Assembly: GCF_000621845.1 (NCBI RefSeq)
Contig: NZ_KK211354.1
Location: 1 to 64,000, forward strand
Reading direction: 5' to 3'
DNA length: 64,000 nt
DNA from: Ruminococcus flavefaciens MA2007
GTDB taxonomy: Bacteria > Bacillota > Clostridia > Oscillospirales > Ruminococcaceae
Shown: positions 24,679 to 33,682 of the stretch, piece after piece
Layout: every line of letters begins with the position of its first letter
How positions within the stretch are numbered: the first letter of the stretch is position 1
Translations under genes and position numbers: made by a program
The notes under the pieces: generated by a model
The model's database searches: none
Seen by the model: the letters and a program-made list of their open reading frames with translations, nothing else
What the model was told of the DNA's origin: nothing

Positions 24679-26103
24679 ATGGATTTTCAGGAATTTGTTA
24701 ATAACATCGAACCGATGACGTGTGTTATATCCGTGGAAAAATTCTCTGACGGCAGCTATGGCAATATCCGCCTTGTTGCAGGAAATAAGGCGTATGTGGA
24801 TTCTATAGAAAATCCTGAGAATGTTTCTTCAAATCAGATGCTCAAAAATAAGTTCATTCCCGATTCGCCCTATGAGAATTATATCCCGAAGGACTTGAAT
24901 TTTGAGGCTGCCTGTTATCAGTGCGCCATAATGAAGAAGCCCTTCCATACCTACATACACCCCGAGAGATACAGCTTCTGGATAGATATGTATATGATGC
25001 CCCTTGCTTCATCTGAGCCCAATAAGGACTACTGCACCTATACTCAGGAGTTCACACTGGAAAAGAACAGCGAGAGAATGTCCAATCTTTCGGCGGATAT
25101 CTCGTCAGCGGTGCTTAAAACCAGCTTCAAGCTCAAGGGCACAAAGGACTTCAAGAAGTCTATGGACGAGGTGCTTGCCGATATACGTGAGATATGCAAG
25201 GCTGACCGCTGCTGTATCCTGCTGACGGACTATAAGGAGCGAAAATGCGAGGTGCTTTGTCAGAGTATAGTGCCTGACCTTGATATTATTCCTATGGAGG
25301 CACATATCAAAAATGATTTTGATGATTTCTTTGATGTTGTCGATACATGGCAGAGCTCCATTGCAGGAAGCACCTGTCTTATCATAAAGAATGAAAGCGA
25401 CATGGAGGTGCTCAAAGCACGTAATCCGCTGTGGCACGCTTCTCTCATGAAGGCTGCTGTCGACAGTCTTGTGCTGTTCCCGCTGGAGTATAACGACGAG
25501 ATACTCGGATATATCTGGGCGGTCAATTTTGATACGGATAACGCCATGAGAATAAAGGAGGTACTGGAGCTCACCACACATCTCATAGCCTCTGAGATAG
25601 CCAACTATCAGCTCATGAATCAGCTGAGGATAATGGGTACGGTGGATATGCTTACAGGCGTAATGAACCGCAATGCCATGAATCACAGGGTTGACTGGTT
25701 CATCAGGAGCAGCGACAAAAAGCCCGAGACCTTCGGCGTTATCTTTGCCGACCTTAACGGCTTGAAGCAGAAAAACGACAAGGAAGGTCACGGCGCAGGG
25801 GACAGGCTTCTTAAAGGCGCCGCGGAGATACTTAACGATGTGTTCTACGACGGCGAGATATACCGTGCAGGCGGCGACGAGTTCATGATAATCGACTGTG
25901 AGATAGATGAAGCCGAGCTGAAAAAACGTGTCGAGAAGCTTCGCAGGGATTCAGAGGATCCTAAGAATATCAGCTTTGCGCTGGGATACTATTTCGACGG
26001 CGGAGAGGGCGATATACGCAAGGCAATGAGAACTGCCGACGAGCGGATGTACGAGGACAAGGAACGCTATTACGCATTGTATCCCGAGAGAAAACGAAAA
26101 TAA
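24679..26103 (+). CDS. Soluble diguanylate cyclase, GAF-like sensor plus GGDEF (paralog 3 of 3)
   Basis: A 474-residue protein very like the one at 23133 in layout: conserved opening (CVISVEKF...YGNIRLVAGNK), GAF-like sensor with GSTCLIIKNESDMEVL, and a GGDEF domain with GGDEF and FADLNGLKQKND intact. The ribosome site GAAAGGAG is 8 bases before the ATG. Promoter and gene order show it arose with paralog 2 by tandem duplication. The sensor regions differ enough to suggest different inputs. The structured element at 26105 lies directly after its stop. Confidence 0.9.
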   Translation: MDFQEFVNNIEPMTCVISVEKFSDGSYGNIRLVAGNKAYVDSIENPENVSSNQMLKNKFIPDSPYENYIPKDLNFEAACYQCAIMKKPFHTYIHPERYSFWIDMYMMPLASSEPNKDYCTYTQEFTLEKNSERMSNLSADISSAVLKTSFKLKGTKDFKKSMDEVLADIREICKADRCCILLTDYKERKCEVLCQSIVPDLDIIPMEAHIKNDFDDFFDVVDTWQSSIAGSTCLIIKNESDMEVLKARNPLWHASLMKAAVDSLVLFPLEYNDEILGYIWAVNFDTDNAMRIKEVLELTTHLIASEIANYQLMNQLRIMGTVDMLTGVMNRNAMNHRVDWFIRSSDKKPETFGVIFADLNGLKQKNDKEGHGAGDRLLKGAAEILNDVFYDGEIYRAGGDEFMIIDCEIDEAELKKRVEKLRRDSEDPKNISFALGYYFDGGEGDIRKAMRTADERMYEDKERYYALYPERKRK

Positions 26104-26104
26104 T

Positions 26105-26226
26105 AAAAAGGCGCGAGGAGGGGAGCCCCCTCGGGCAGTTTCGTGGGCTACCGAATACGTAACGCAAGATTACGGCTCGGCAGCCCGCTTTTTCCATTAA
26201 GGGAAGCGCACAGATTGCGCCTTTTT
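26105..26226 (+). other. Nested-hairpin element: candidate structured RNA or double terminator
   Basis: AAAAAGGCGC (26105-26114) pairs perfectly with GCGCCTTTTT (26217-26226) and closes a 120-base unit. Inside are a GC-rich hairpin (26115-26132, GAGG...CCTC) and a long interrupted hairpin (26143-26188; GGGCT/AGCCC, CCGA/TCGG, GTAA/TTAC) followed by TTTTT. Both the inner and outer stems thus look like terminators. No tRNA or known riboswitch motif was recognised. It may be only the terminator region of the GGDEF gene, or a discrete small RNA. Confidence 0.5.
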
Positions 26227-26414
26227 TGTTTCTGTAGTGGCGGATATTATCTGCCCGTGACAAAGCGGCATATATCCTTACTTTCCTTTGTGCAAAACAG
26301 CCAAGAGAATATGTCGAAATTCGGTATATTTACGGCTTGAACCATGGGCTTACTTGTGATAAAATTAAATTAGCGTTAATTTTGAAAAATATTTTCAGTA
26401 AAGGAGGGATACCT
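26227..26414 (+). promoter_or_regulatory. Promoter region of the small membrane protein
   Basis: It begins with a partial TGTAG-GGCGGATATTATC repeat (26233-26257, also found at 61304). The promoter is TTGAAC (26337-26342), 17-base spacer, TAAAAT (26360-26365). The ribosome site AAAGGAGGG precedes the ATG at 26415. Confidence 0.6.
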
Positions 26415-26618
26415 ATGTCAGCTACCTTTATAGTCGCTCTCATCGCAGTTTGTATTGTTATCACAGCACTTGTTTTTGTTATTACGAAGAAGAAAAAAGA
26501 GTCCGACGAAGTTTATTACAGCGAGCAGATAAGACGCTCAGAGGAGAGACAGGCTCAGCTTGCCGAGCAGGAGCGACAGAGACGCATGATGCAGCGTGAA
26601 CGCGCAAGCCGCAGCTAA
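26415..26618 (+). CDS. Small single-helix membrane protein with charged coil
   Basis: A 67-residue protein: one N-terminal membrane helix (residues about 4-23), a KKKKES stop-transfer turn and a charged C-terminal helix rich in Glu, Arg and Gln that could form a coiled coil. No family is recognised; many small proteins of this type scaffold membrane complexes. The ATG is fixed by an AAAGGAGGG ribosome site. It has its own promoter and a strong terminator, so it is a stand-alone gene. Confidence 0.78.
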   Translation: MSATFIVALIAVCIVITALVFVITKKKKESDEVYYSEQIRRSEERQAQLAEQERQRRMMQRERASRS

Positions 26619-26653
26619 TCAGCTTTCAGAACTAAGAATCAAGACCTAAGCAG

Positions 26654-26680
26654 GGAACGCCGTCCTCGGCGTTCCTTTTT
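26654..26680 (+). terminator. Terminator of the small membrane protein gene
   Basis: GGAACGCCG pairs with CGGCGTTCC around TCCT, followed by TTTTT. Confidence 0.92.
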
Positions 26681-26693
26681 GTCTGTAAATGCG

Positions 26694-26715
26694 AAAAAGG
26701 CGCTCGATGAGCGCC
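26694..26715 (-). terminator. Terminator of the ABC/two-component operon
   Basis: GGCGCTC pairs with GAGCGCC; on the minus strand TTTTT follows. It lies 30 bases after the kinase stop at 26745. Confidence 0.85.
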
Positions 26716-26744
26716 TTTACTGCTTTTTTATACACAAACGGCTG

Positions 26745-27977
26745 TCATTGCGGCTTTGAGCACACAACAGTCACCTTCATAAGACCGCCGTCAATTTGCG
26801 CGAAGATATCGCCGCCCATGCCGTTCATAAGCTGTCGGCAGATGTAAAGACCAAGACCGCTGCCCGGCTGAGAGCCCGTATTTGAGCCGCGCCAGAAGCT
26901 GTCAAAGATGTGGTTCAGCTCAGTATCCGCAAGGGTGCAGCCGCTGTTGGAAACAGTGATAAGGCGGCAGTTTTCCTCGTCGGAGAAGTCAATGTAGATA
27001 TTTCCGCCGTCGCCGTACTTTATGGCATTTTCGATGATGTTCTGTAGCACCTCCTCCAGACGGTCGGGATCTCCAGAAATAAGGCAGTTCCCGAACTCTG
27101 CAACGGTGAAGTCTATCTTCAGCACCGACAGCTTGTCCCTGTAGTAGTCGGATATCCTGCTGATAACGTCTGCAAGGTAGAACTCGGTATTGTTGAAGTC
27201 AAAGGTGAGAACATCGCTGTTGAGCTCGCCTATCATCTCGGCAACATAGCCCTCTATCTCGTCAGCCTTGGAGTTTATGCTCTCGGCGGCTTCACGCTGT
27301 TTTTCGGCGTCGGGATAGAGCCCCTTTGACAGCGCCTTTGAGTAGAGCTTTACTGCGGAAAGGGGAGTTTTTATATCGTGGGAAAGGGAAAGAAGTAAGG
27401 TCTTTTCCTTTTTTGCACGGTCAAGGTCACGCTGTCTGGACTGTTCAAGCTCCTGACGAAGCATATCAAGTCCCCATGTGAGCTTTCCGAAATATTTGCC
27501 CTTGTTTTCCTTTATGGGAGTAGTTAACGTACCCTTTGCCAGTTCATAGGGCAGGTCGCTGACCTTTCCGAAGGGCTTGACGATATTCTTGCGGATATAC
27601 AGGAGAACTGCCAGCATGAAAAGGCAAAGCCCGCCCATGCAGGAGTTTACTGTAACAGGCAGAGTGGAGTTTTTTACCACAGCCTTGTCCGTGTATTCTA
27701 TACGGTATGTATTGCCATTGACGCTGCGTATAACGTATTCGTTATCGCTGCTGTAGAAGTCCTCGCTGCCGTCATATTCATATATGCCGATGATATTGGG
27801 GTAGCTGTCAGCAGTGACGGTCTGACCGTTTTTCAGTTCCTGCTCTATGCGGTTCAGCTCGACCTTATAAAGGGGCTGGGTATGCTGCGGAGCTTTCAGC
27901 ATTATGATGTTCACAGCGGCAATGGCAGCAGCCATTATCACTATTATCCCGATGATAAGCTTGTCGAATCTCTGCAT
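26745..27977 (-). CDS. Sensor histidine kinase
   Basis: A 410-residue kinase with two membrane segments (about 8-28 and 108-128) around an 80-residue outside domain, a HAMP-like linker, and a kinase core: phospho-acceptor His near residue 199 in SHDIKTPLSAVK, N box ENAIKYGDGG, and ATP lid GSGLGLYICRQ. It phosphorylates the response regulator encoded just upstream. It is the last gene of a four-gene operon with a FtsX-type transporter, a layout typical of envelope-stress or antimicrobial-peptide modules. Confidence 0.93.
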   Translation of the reverse strand: MQRFDKLIIGIIVIMAAAIAAVNIIMLKAPQHTQPLYKVELNRIEQELKNGQTVTADSYPNIIGIYEYDGSEDFYSSDNEYVIRSVNGNTYRIEYTDKAVVKNSTLPVTVNSCMGGLCLFMLAVLLYIRKNIVKPFGKVSDLPYELAKGTLTTPIKENKGKYFGKLTWGLDMLRQELEQSRQRDLDRAKKEKTLLLSLSHDIKTPLSAVKLYSKALSKGLYPDAEKQREAAESINSKADEIEGYVAEMIGELNSDVLTFDFNNTEFYLADVISRISDYYRDKLSVLKIDFTVAEFGNCLISGDPDRLEEVLQNIIENAIKYGDGGNIYIDFSDEENCRLITVSNSGCTLADTELNHIFDSFWRGSNTGSQPGSGLGLYICRQLMNGMGGDIFAQIDGGLMKVTVVCSKPQ

Positions 27978-27978
27978 A

Positions 27979-28644
27979 TCAGCTCTCCCAGCGGTAGCCC
28001 TTGCCCCATACGGTCATTATTCTTACAGGAGCCTTGGGATCGTCCTCTATTTTCTGTCTCAGCCATTTGATATGCACGGTGAGAGTCTGCTGTTCTGATT
28101 CGCTGTCAGAGCCCCATATCCTGTTGAAAATGAAGTCCTTGCCCAGCGTCTGTCCCTTGTTTTCGATGAGCAGACGGAGAAGCTCGAACTCCTTGGCTGT
28201 CATAGCCAAAGGCTCGCCGTTCTTTAGAACGGTCTGGTCAGCTGTATTCAGTGTGATATCGCCCTCTGTGATAACGTCAAGAGCCAGCCTGCGCCTGAAT
28301 ATGCCCTTTATTTTGGCAATAAGGATATCAATGTCATAGGGCTTTTCGATGTAGTCGTCAGCGCCGAGGAGTATGCCGTTGAGCTTGTCTTCCTTGTCAA
28401 CTCTTGCGGTGAGGATAATGATAGGGATATTATCCTGCTCGCGTATCTTTTTGCACACCGCAAATCCGTCAAGTCCCGGTAAGTTTATATCAAGCAGGAC
28501 AAGCCTTGCCCCGTATTTTTCATACAGGGACAAGGCTTTTTCCGCAGTTTCGGCAGTGCTTACGGTATAATTCTCAGCTCGGAGAAAATCGCAGAGGAGT
28601 CCGCAGAGCTCAGCGTTATCCTCAACGATAAGTATATCAGTCAT
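27979..28644 (-). CDS. OmpR-family response regulator
   Basis: A 221-residue regulator. The receiver domain (1-115) has the acidic pair ED (8-9), phospho-acceptor Asp52 in LLDINLPG, and the conserved Thr and Lys (ILTA, EKPYD). The winged-helix domain (about 125-220) binds DNA (HIKWLRQKIEDDP, VWGKGYRW). It is 1 base from the kinase gene and 1 base from the ATPase gene, so the operon is tightly coupled. Likely targets include the transporter operon itself. Confidence 0.95.
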   Translation of the reverse strand: MTDILIVEDNAELCGLLCDFLRAENYTVSTAETAEKALSLYEKYGARLVLLDINLPGLDGFAVCKKIREQDNIPIIILTARVDKEDKLNGILLGADDYIEKPYDIDILIAKIKGIFRRRLALDVITEGDITLNTADQTVLKNGEPLAMTAKEFELLRLLIENKGQTLGKDFIFNRIWGSDSESEQQTLTVHIKWLRQKIEDDPKAPVRIMTVWGKGYRWES

Positions 28645-28645
28645 A

Positions 28646-29410
28646 TTACCAACCCATTTCCAGAAGCCAGTTATTCAGTCCGCGCTCACGGTCACGGAGG
28701 GGAAGCTTTCTGTTAATATTATACTCTCCATTTATGTTTCCGTCAACTATAAAGAGCACACGGGAGCACTTTGCGGCTACTTTTGCATCATGAGTTACCA
28801 GCATAACTGTTGTGCCCTCATTGTTGAGCTTTGTGAGCTCCTCCATTACCTCGTCTGAGGAGTTGCGGTTGAGAGCTCCTGTGGGCTCGTCGGCAAATAT
28901 CATACGGGGCTTGTTTATCATGCTTCTGCAAATGCAGGCACGCTGGAGCTGTCCGCCGGATACCTCGTTGATGTCGTTGTCGGAGATGTCGATGATGCCA
29001 AGCTTGCGCATGAGGTCCTGTCCGCGCTTCATGGTCTCACTGCGTGACTCCTTTACCTTGTCGGACTTTACCGCAGGGAGTATGATATTGTCCAGTACGG
29101 ACAGATTCTTCATCATGTACATCTGCTGGAATATGAAGCCCATATCGTCAAGACGCATTTTCGCAAGGTCGTTTTCCTTGAGCTTTGAGAGCTCCCTGCC
29201 GCAGAACTTCACATCGCCTGCGGTCATCTTGTCCATTCCCGAAACGGTGTACAGCAGAGTGGACTTGCCTGAGCCCGAAGGTCCCATGATTGCTACCATT
29301 TCGCCCTCGTTGACCTTGAAATTCACGTTGCGGAGAACGTTGTTCTGTCTTTTGTTTATGATGTATGTCTTACAGAGGTCTTTTACCTCAAGTATCGCTG
29401 TATTATTCAT
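28646..29410 (-). CDS. ABC transporter ATPase of the MacB/LolD type
   Basis: A 254-residue ATPase with Walker A GPSGSGKST (43-51), signature SGGQLQRACICRSM, and Walker B RMIFADEPTGAL. The ADEPTGAL form is typical of ATPases working with FtsX-like permeases in lipid, peptide or antibiotic handling. Its partner permease lies directly upstream, and the two-component system downstream probably senses the same compound. Confidence 0.95.
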   Translation of the reverse strand: MNNTAILEVKDLCKTYIINKRQNNVLRNVNFKVNEGEMVAIMGPSGSGKSTLLYTVSGMDKMTAGDVKFCGRELSKLKENDLAKMRLDDMGFIFQQMYMMKNLSVLDNIILPAVKSDKVKESRSETMKRGQDLMRKLGIIDISDNDINEVSGGQLQRACICRSMINKPRMIFADEPTGALNRNSSDEVMEELTKLNNEGTTVMLVTHDAKVAAKCSRVLFIVDGNINGEYNINRKLPLRDRERGLNNWLLEMGW

Positions 29411-29425
29411 AACTCATATCTCCTT

Positions 29426-31792
29426 TTATATATCGGCTGTATCCGAAGCCTTTATTGATCTCATGTAGAGCGCTGTGAAGTAAGCGCCTGCAACTGCCAC
29501 TGCAATGATTATTGCAGGGTAGATAACGCATACCTCAACAGGTCTTATGTTATAGTCTACGCCGTTTATAGCTCCCATAATGCCGAATATGGGGTTTATG
29601 CAGAGCTTTGTGACAGGTGAGCACAGTGCGATTGATATCACAGAAGACACTGCCGCAACTATTGCAAAGCGCAGGGTGTGCTGTGCCACTACGGAGCGTG
29701 ACTTGAAGCCCATAGCCTTCATGAGTGCTATCTCGGGCTTTTCCTTTGAGATAAAGGAGCGCTCCATAAGCACGGATATCAGTATAATGATTATGGCTGT
29801 GATAATTATCACCATGAGCTTTACGCCGTTAATGGTATCCTTTACGTTCTTGCCTATGACGGTCATTACGAAGCCGTCTGTGTCGTCGATGTATTTTGTG
29901 CCGAAGATGTCCTTCATCTTTTCTATGCGGCTTTCTACTGTTTTTTGGTCGGGTGAATCGTCAAAGTCTATCTGGAAGCCCAGTACCTGACTGATCAATT
30001 CGTCTGGCAACTCAAAGCTTTCGTGAAAACGACCTGTTTCGCCCATCTGCACCATGCTCTGGAAAAGGGCTGAGACGATGTAGTCATCGGTCTTGCCGTT
30101 GAATGTGATCTTTACCTTGTCGCCTATGCCTACGTCAAGCTTTTCCGCTACCTGTGTGGTAAGGGCTATCTCGTTTGCGTATTTGGGAGCATAGCCATCT
30201 GAATAGGTGTAATTGGAAGCCTTTGTATTCTTGTTGTACATGAATATTGGCGAAGCCTTTTTCCCGTTTGCTTCAAGGGACGGGGTGAACAGAGCCTCAG
30301 ATGATACCTTGCCGGGAATACCGTTGTCCGCAAGCTTCTTTTCTATATCTTCGCATACTTCCTTGTAGGCTTTTTCGCCTGTCATTACCTTTGCTAAAAT
30401 GTCGGTATCGGTGATGTAGGCGTCGCTTTCCTGTGTACACATAAGTGGCAGGAGCTTTCCGCTTGAAAGGGTATTGGCTGTATTGGCAAGGCTCATTATC
30501 AGAAGCAGGCATACTGTGAAAATAACTGTCATTACGCAGAACTGCTTAGGACTGCTGAATATGTCATTGAATGCAAGGAAACCTGTAGCGCCCAGCTTGC
30601 TCTTTCCAAGGTGCATGAGTCCCTTTTTCTTGAAGCGTTCGCCTGTCTGACCGCTTCTTACAGCGTCGATAGGGGAGAGCTTCTTTATCCTGCGGGTACA
30701 TCTCCAGCAGAAAAGCATGATGATGAGAACTACAAAGATACTGCAAGCTATGCTTATCAGTACGGTATGGTCGTTTCCAAGCACCATATAGTCGCTTACA
30801 GACCTGATAAGAGCATTTCCGAAGGGAATGCTGAGAAGAAGTCCGATAAATGCGCCTATTATTGAGATACCGAAGTATTTCACAAGGTAAAGACCGCGGA
30901 CTGAGCTGTTTTTCAGTCCCAGAGCCTTCATAACGCCTATCTCGCAGAATTCCTCGTTGACGGTAAAGCTGATAGTGAATCTCAGCACTACAAATGATAC
31001 AAGTATGAGACATACGCCGACTATGAGAAGAAGTCCTGCTACGATGATATACATTATGTAGCTTGTTCTTACAATGGATATGCCCTTGCTGAAGGTGACA
31101 TTCTGGATATCCGAAAGGTCTGATTCGAGAGTTTTTGAGTTATATCCGCTTACGTAGAAAATGCTGCTTCTGTTGTTTTCTCTTACCTTTTCGTCGGCTA
31201 TGAGGGTATCGTAGTCCGCATTATTGACTATAAGACGGGGACTATTGAACATTTCCGAGCCCATGAATGCGTCCTTTGCAAGTCCTGCATATTTCAGGGT
31301 TATCTCGGTATCGCCGAGATTGAGCTGGAATTTCTCGCCGTATTCAAGGTTTGCATTTTTGACCAGGCTGCCAGTAAAGTAAGCGTAGCCCTCGGGGACT
31401 TTTTTCAATATCTCGTTGTCCTTGTCGAAGTAATTGAGCTTTCCGTTATCAATGGGAAGAAGCAGAGCGGTGCTTCCGATGTCTGCAAGTTTTTTACCGT
31501 TCTTTGTAAGAGCGGTATCGTTGAAGAAAAGCTGGTCCTCACGGCGGAAGTCCTTGACATTTTGAACTCCCGAAAGGAAATCCTCTATCTCGTCGCCGTT
31601 ATCAGCCAGAGTTATGATGAAATGGTCGCTTAGATCTGCTTTCTCGAAGTAATAATCGAGACCGTTCAGCACGGTGGTGATGTTGTTTACGCTGCTTGCC
31701 GCGAACATGGTGGCAAGTATCACGAACAACAGGAGTATGATATTCATGGCCTTTTTACGTTTCAGGTCTTTTTTAAGTATTCTGAAATACAT
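29426..31792 (-). CDS. FtsX-type ABC permease
   Basis: A 788-residue permease with an N-terminal membrane helix, a large outside domain (about 40-230), three helices (about 240-380), a second helix and outside domain (about 420-650), and three C-terminal helices. This duplicated form is that of the FtsX/MacB superfamily as in peptide-antibiotic transporters. It is the first gene of the operon, with a promoter at 31834-31862. Whether it exports or only senses or removes a compound cannot be told. Confidence 0.9.
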   Translation of the reverse strand: MYFRILKKDLKRKKAMNIILLLFVILATMFAASSVNNITTVLNGLDYYFEKADLSDHFIITLADNGDEIEDFLSGVQNVKDFRREDQLFFNDTALTKNGKKLADIGSTALLLPIDNGKLNYFDKDNEILKKVPEGYAYFTGSLVKNANLEYGEKFQLNLGDTEITLKYAGLAKDAFMGSEMFNSPRLIVNNADYDTLIADEKVRENNRSSIFYVSGYNSKTLESDLSDIQNVTFSKGISIVRTSYIMYIIVAGLLLIVGVCLILVSFVVLRFTISFTVNEEFCEIGVMKALGLKNSSVRGLYLVKYFGISIIGAFIGLLLSIPFGNALIRSVSDYMVLGNDHTVLISIACSIFVVLIIMLFCWRCTRRIKKLSPIDAVRSGQTGERFKKKGLMHLGKSKLGATGFLAFNDIFSSPKQFCVMTVIFTVCLLLIMSLANTANTLSSGKLLPLMCTQESDAYITDTDILAKVMTGEKAYKEVCEDIEKKLADNGIPGKVSSEALFTPSLEANGKKASPIFMYNKNTKASNYTYSDGYAPKYANEIALTTQVAEKLDVGIGDKVKITFNGKTDDYIVSALFQSMVQMGETGRFHESFELPDELISQVLGFQIDFDDSPDQKTVESRIEKMKDIFGTKYIDDTDGFVMTVIGKNVKDTINGVKLMVIIITAIIIILISVLMERSFISKEKPEIALMKAMGFKSRSVVAQHTLRFAIVAAVSSVISIALCSPVTKLCINPIFGIMGAINGVDYNIRPVEVCVIYPAIIIAVAVAGAYFTALYMRSIKASDTADI

Positions 31793-31833
31793 AACTTATC
31801 CCTCGCTTTCTGTGATTCTATAATAGCACGGGA

Positions 31834-31862
31834 ATTATTAAATAATCCTTAAATGGGTTCAA
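31834..31862 (-). promoter_or_regulatory. Promoter of the ABC/two-component operon
   Basis: On the minus strand, TTGAAC (31857-31862), 17-base spacer, AATAAT (31834-31839). Confidence 0.55.
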
Positions 31863-31904
31863 AGTATAGTATATCGCTGAATACGGCTTTTGTCAAGGCA
31901 CAGG

Positions 31905-31931
31905 AAAGCCGCCCTCCGAGGGGAGGGCGGC
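31905..31931 (-). terminator. Terminator of the ECF sigma/anti-sigma operon
   Basis: GCCGCCCTCC pairs perfectly with GGAGGGCGGC, followed by TTT on the minus strand; eight bases after the stop at 31939. Confidence 0.75.
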
Positions 31932-31938
31932 AGGTGAG

Positions 31939-33678
31939 TTATTCACTTAATATTTTTTCAATCTCGCTGTATGCGTTTTCGTCATCGCAGACGTAAAGCC
32001 TGTTCAGGCAGTCAAATATGCTCTTGGTCTGCTTATCTGCGGCTAATCTTCCTTCATTGTATTCATATTGAACATTTGCAAAGCATATCATCGTCTTTTC
32101 GTCCCAATCCTTGCCAATACGAAGTTCTGTTATGCTGTCCTCATTGCCGTCTGTTGTGCCTGTTATGCCTATATCGAATCCGAAGTAGCTGAAATTATCT
32201 GTCATTTTCCATTCGTATCTGCCGAGGCATTCTTTCAGCTTCTGCATTTTATCATTTGTGATGTCAAACTGCTTGGTATCGATGCTTGAACACAGCCAGT
32301 TAATGCGGTCAATGACAGAAAGGTCAAGAGGAACTTCTCTGTTTGCGTAGGCAAGGTATTCCTTTATTCTGTTTACTATATCGGTATCCTTGCAGGTGTA
32401 AGTAAATATTTCCTCTGTATAACTGTTTTCATTGATATTACTTAAACAGGTGTGATATTTTGCAACTGTTTTGTCGGCTTGCACTTCAAGGCTGATTATA
32501 TAGTTGTATCCATACATACTGCCATTGAGAACTGCGTAATTGCTGCTTTCCGGAGGCGGAGTATTCCTGAACAGTTCTCTTTCTTCTTCTTCGGAGATCT
32601 TTTTGTTGTCTTGGGATTCAAGTTCCCAGCTGTAATTTACAAGTATATCGTAAACAGCCTGTGTACCCCCGTCTGTAAGAGACTTGGGCTCACTGCTTTC
32701 GTCAGTTCCAATGCTCCATTCCTTACCGAAAAAGCCCCATTTGTCAAGCTCAGGCTTGCGGAAGTCATCGCCGAGTATCTCTTTTATATTGTTTTTGATG
32801 AAGTCATAGTCTATCTTGTAGCACTTTGTAATTTCATTGATGTCTATAGTGTCATCGACAGCAACGTATTGTATCATTCTGTTCATAGCAAAAGTATCTG
32901 ACGGATCATAGTTTTCGTCTGTGTTATCGCTTTCAAGCCTTATCTTGCAGCTTGTAAGCGTCATAGTACTCTGGTCGTCGTCAAAATTAAGTATAATGAA
33001 ATCATCGTCAGATAAGCTGTAGAAACAGAATCGTTCATAGGTATTCAGGAACTCGGGGCGCCTGTTATGTACATCGGTTTCTTCCCATTCTAAGCTGTTG
33101 AAGAAGTCGGCAAGCTCCTGACGCTTTTCAAGGGGGATAACATTGCCGCCCTGTAAGCTGAATCCCGTTCTGCCGTCGCCGCCTTCTTCTTCAGATTTGC
33201 CAAAGTTGACAAAGATAGCTGTTTTGCTGTCGGGATCAGGTCTGCTGAATTCATGAGCCGCAAAATCGAACGGACAGCTGTTGTTAAGCGGCTCAGTGGT
33301 CGGCTGTTCCGTGGTTGTCTGCTCGGTAGTAGGCTCCTCTGTAATATTCTCCTTATCGGATATAGTGGGCGTATTTGCGAAATGCTTATATGCCTTGAAT
33401 CCGCCTGCTGCGCCGCCTATGAGTATAGCTGCGGCAGCCGCCATGCTCAGGCACTTTTTCCACAGGGGACGCTTGCGGACGACCTCAACGCCGCTGACGG
33501 TCTGTTCGTCGGTCTCCGTGAATTTTGATGTATTGTTTGCTTTATTGAATTTTTCCTGACTCATTCTGAACACCTTCTCTTTTTCTTCTGCGTCATCGGG
33601 CGGAAATTCCTCAGAAAGCCTGTCAATGACGCTCTGCTCGGTGTTTTCGAGAATATCAAATATGTTTTTCTCTTCCAT
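31939..33678 (-). CDS. Membrane protein, probable anti-sigma factor with large outside domain
   Basis: A 579-residue protein: cytosolic N-terminus (1-75), one membrane helix (about 76-95), a Thr/Glu/Pro linker (about 105-130) and a 440-residue outside region. It begins 4 bases after the stop of an ECF sigma gene, so it is most likely its anti-sigma factor, although I do not see the classic zinc (HxxxCxxC) motif in the N-terminus. The outside part shows two or three internally similar segments built round a short strand-rich pattern and may bind a ligand. No enzyme motif was recognised. Confidence 0.72.
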   Translation of the reverse strand: MEEKNIFDILENTEQSVIDRLSEEFPPDDAEEKEKVFRMSQEKFNKANNTSKFTETDEQTVSGVEVVRKRPLWKKCLSMAAAAAILIGGAAGGFKAYKHFANTPTISDKENITEEPTTEQTTTEQPTTEPLNNSCPFDFAAHEFSRPDPDSKTAIFVNFGKSEEEGGDGRTGFSLQGGNVIPLEKRQELADFFNSLEWEETDVHNRRPEFLNTYERFCFYSLSDDDFIILNFDDDQSTMTLTSCKIRLESDNTDENYDPSDTFAMNRMIQYVAVDDTIDINEITKCYKIDYDFIKNNIKEILGDDFRKPELDKWGFFGKEWSIGTDESSEPKSLTDGGTQAVYDILVNYSWELESQDNKKISEEEERELFRNTPPPESSNYAVLNGSMYGYNYIISLEVQADKTVAKYHTCLSNINENSYTEEIFTYTCKDTDIVNRIKEYLAYANREVPLDLSVIDRINWLCSSIDTKQFDITNDKMQKLKECLGRYEWKMTDNFSYFGFDIGITGTTDGNEDSITELRIGKDWDEKTMICFANVQYEYNEGRLAADKQTKSIFDCLNRLYVCDDENAYSEIEKILSE

Positions 33679-33682
33679 GACA

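Noticed and set aside
26105..26226. Nested hairpin unit considered as a tRNA, SRP RNA or c-di-GMP riboswitch.
   Set aside because: No cloverleaf, no SRP GNRA-loop helix and none of the conserved GEMM bases are seen; only a general structured element can be claimed.
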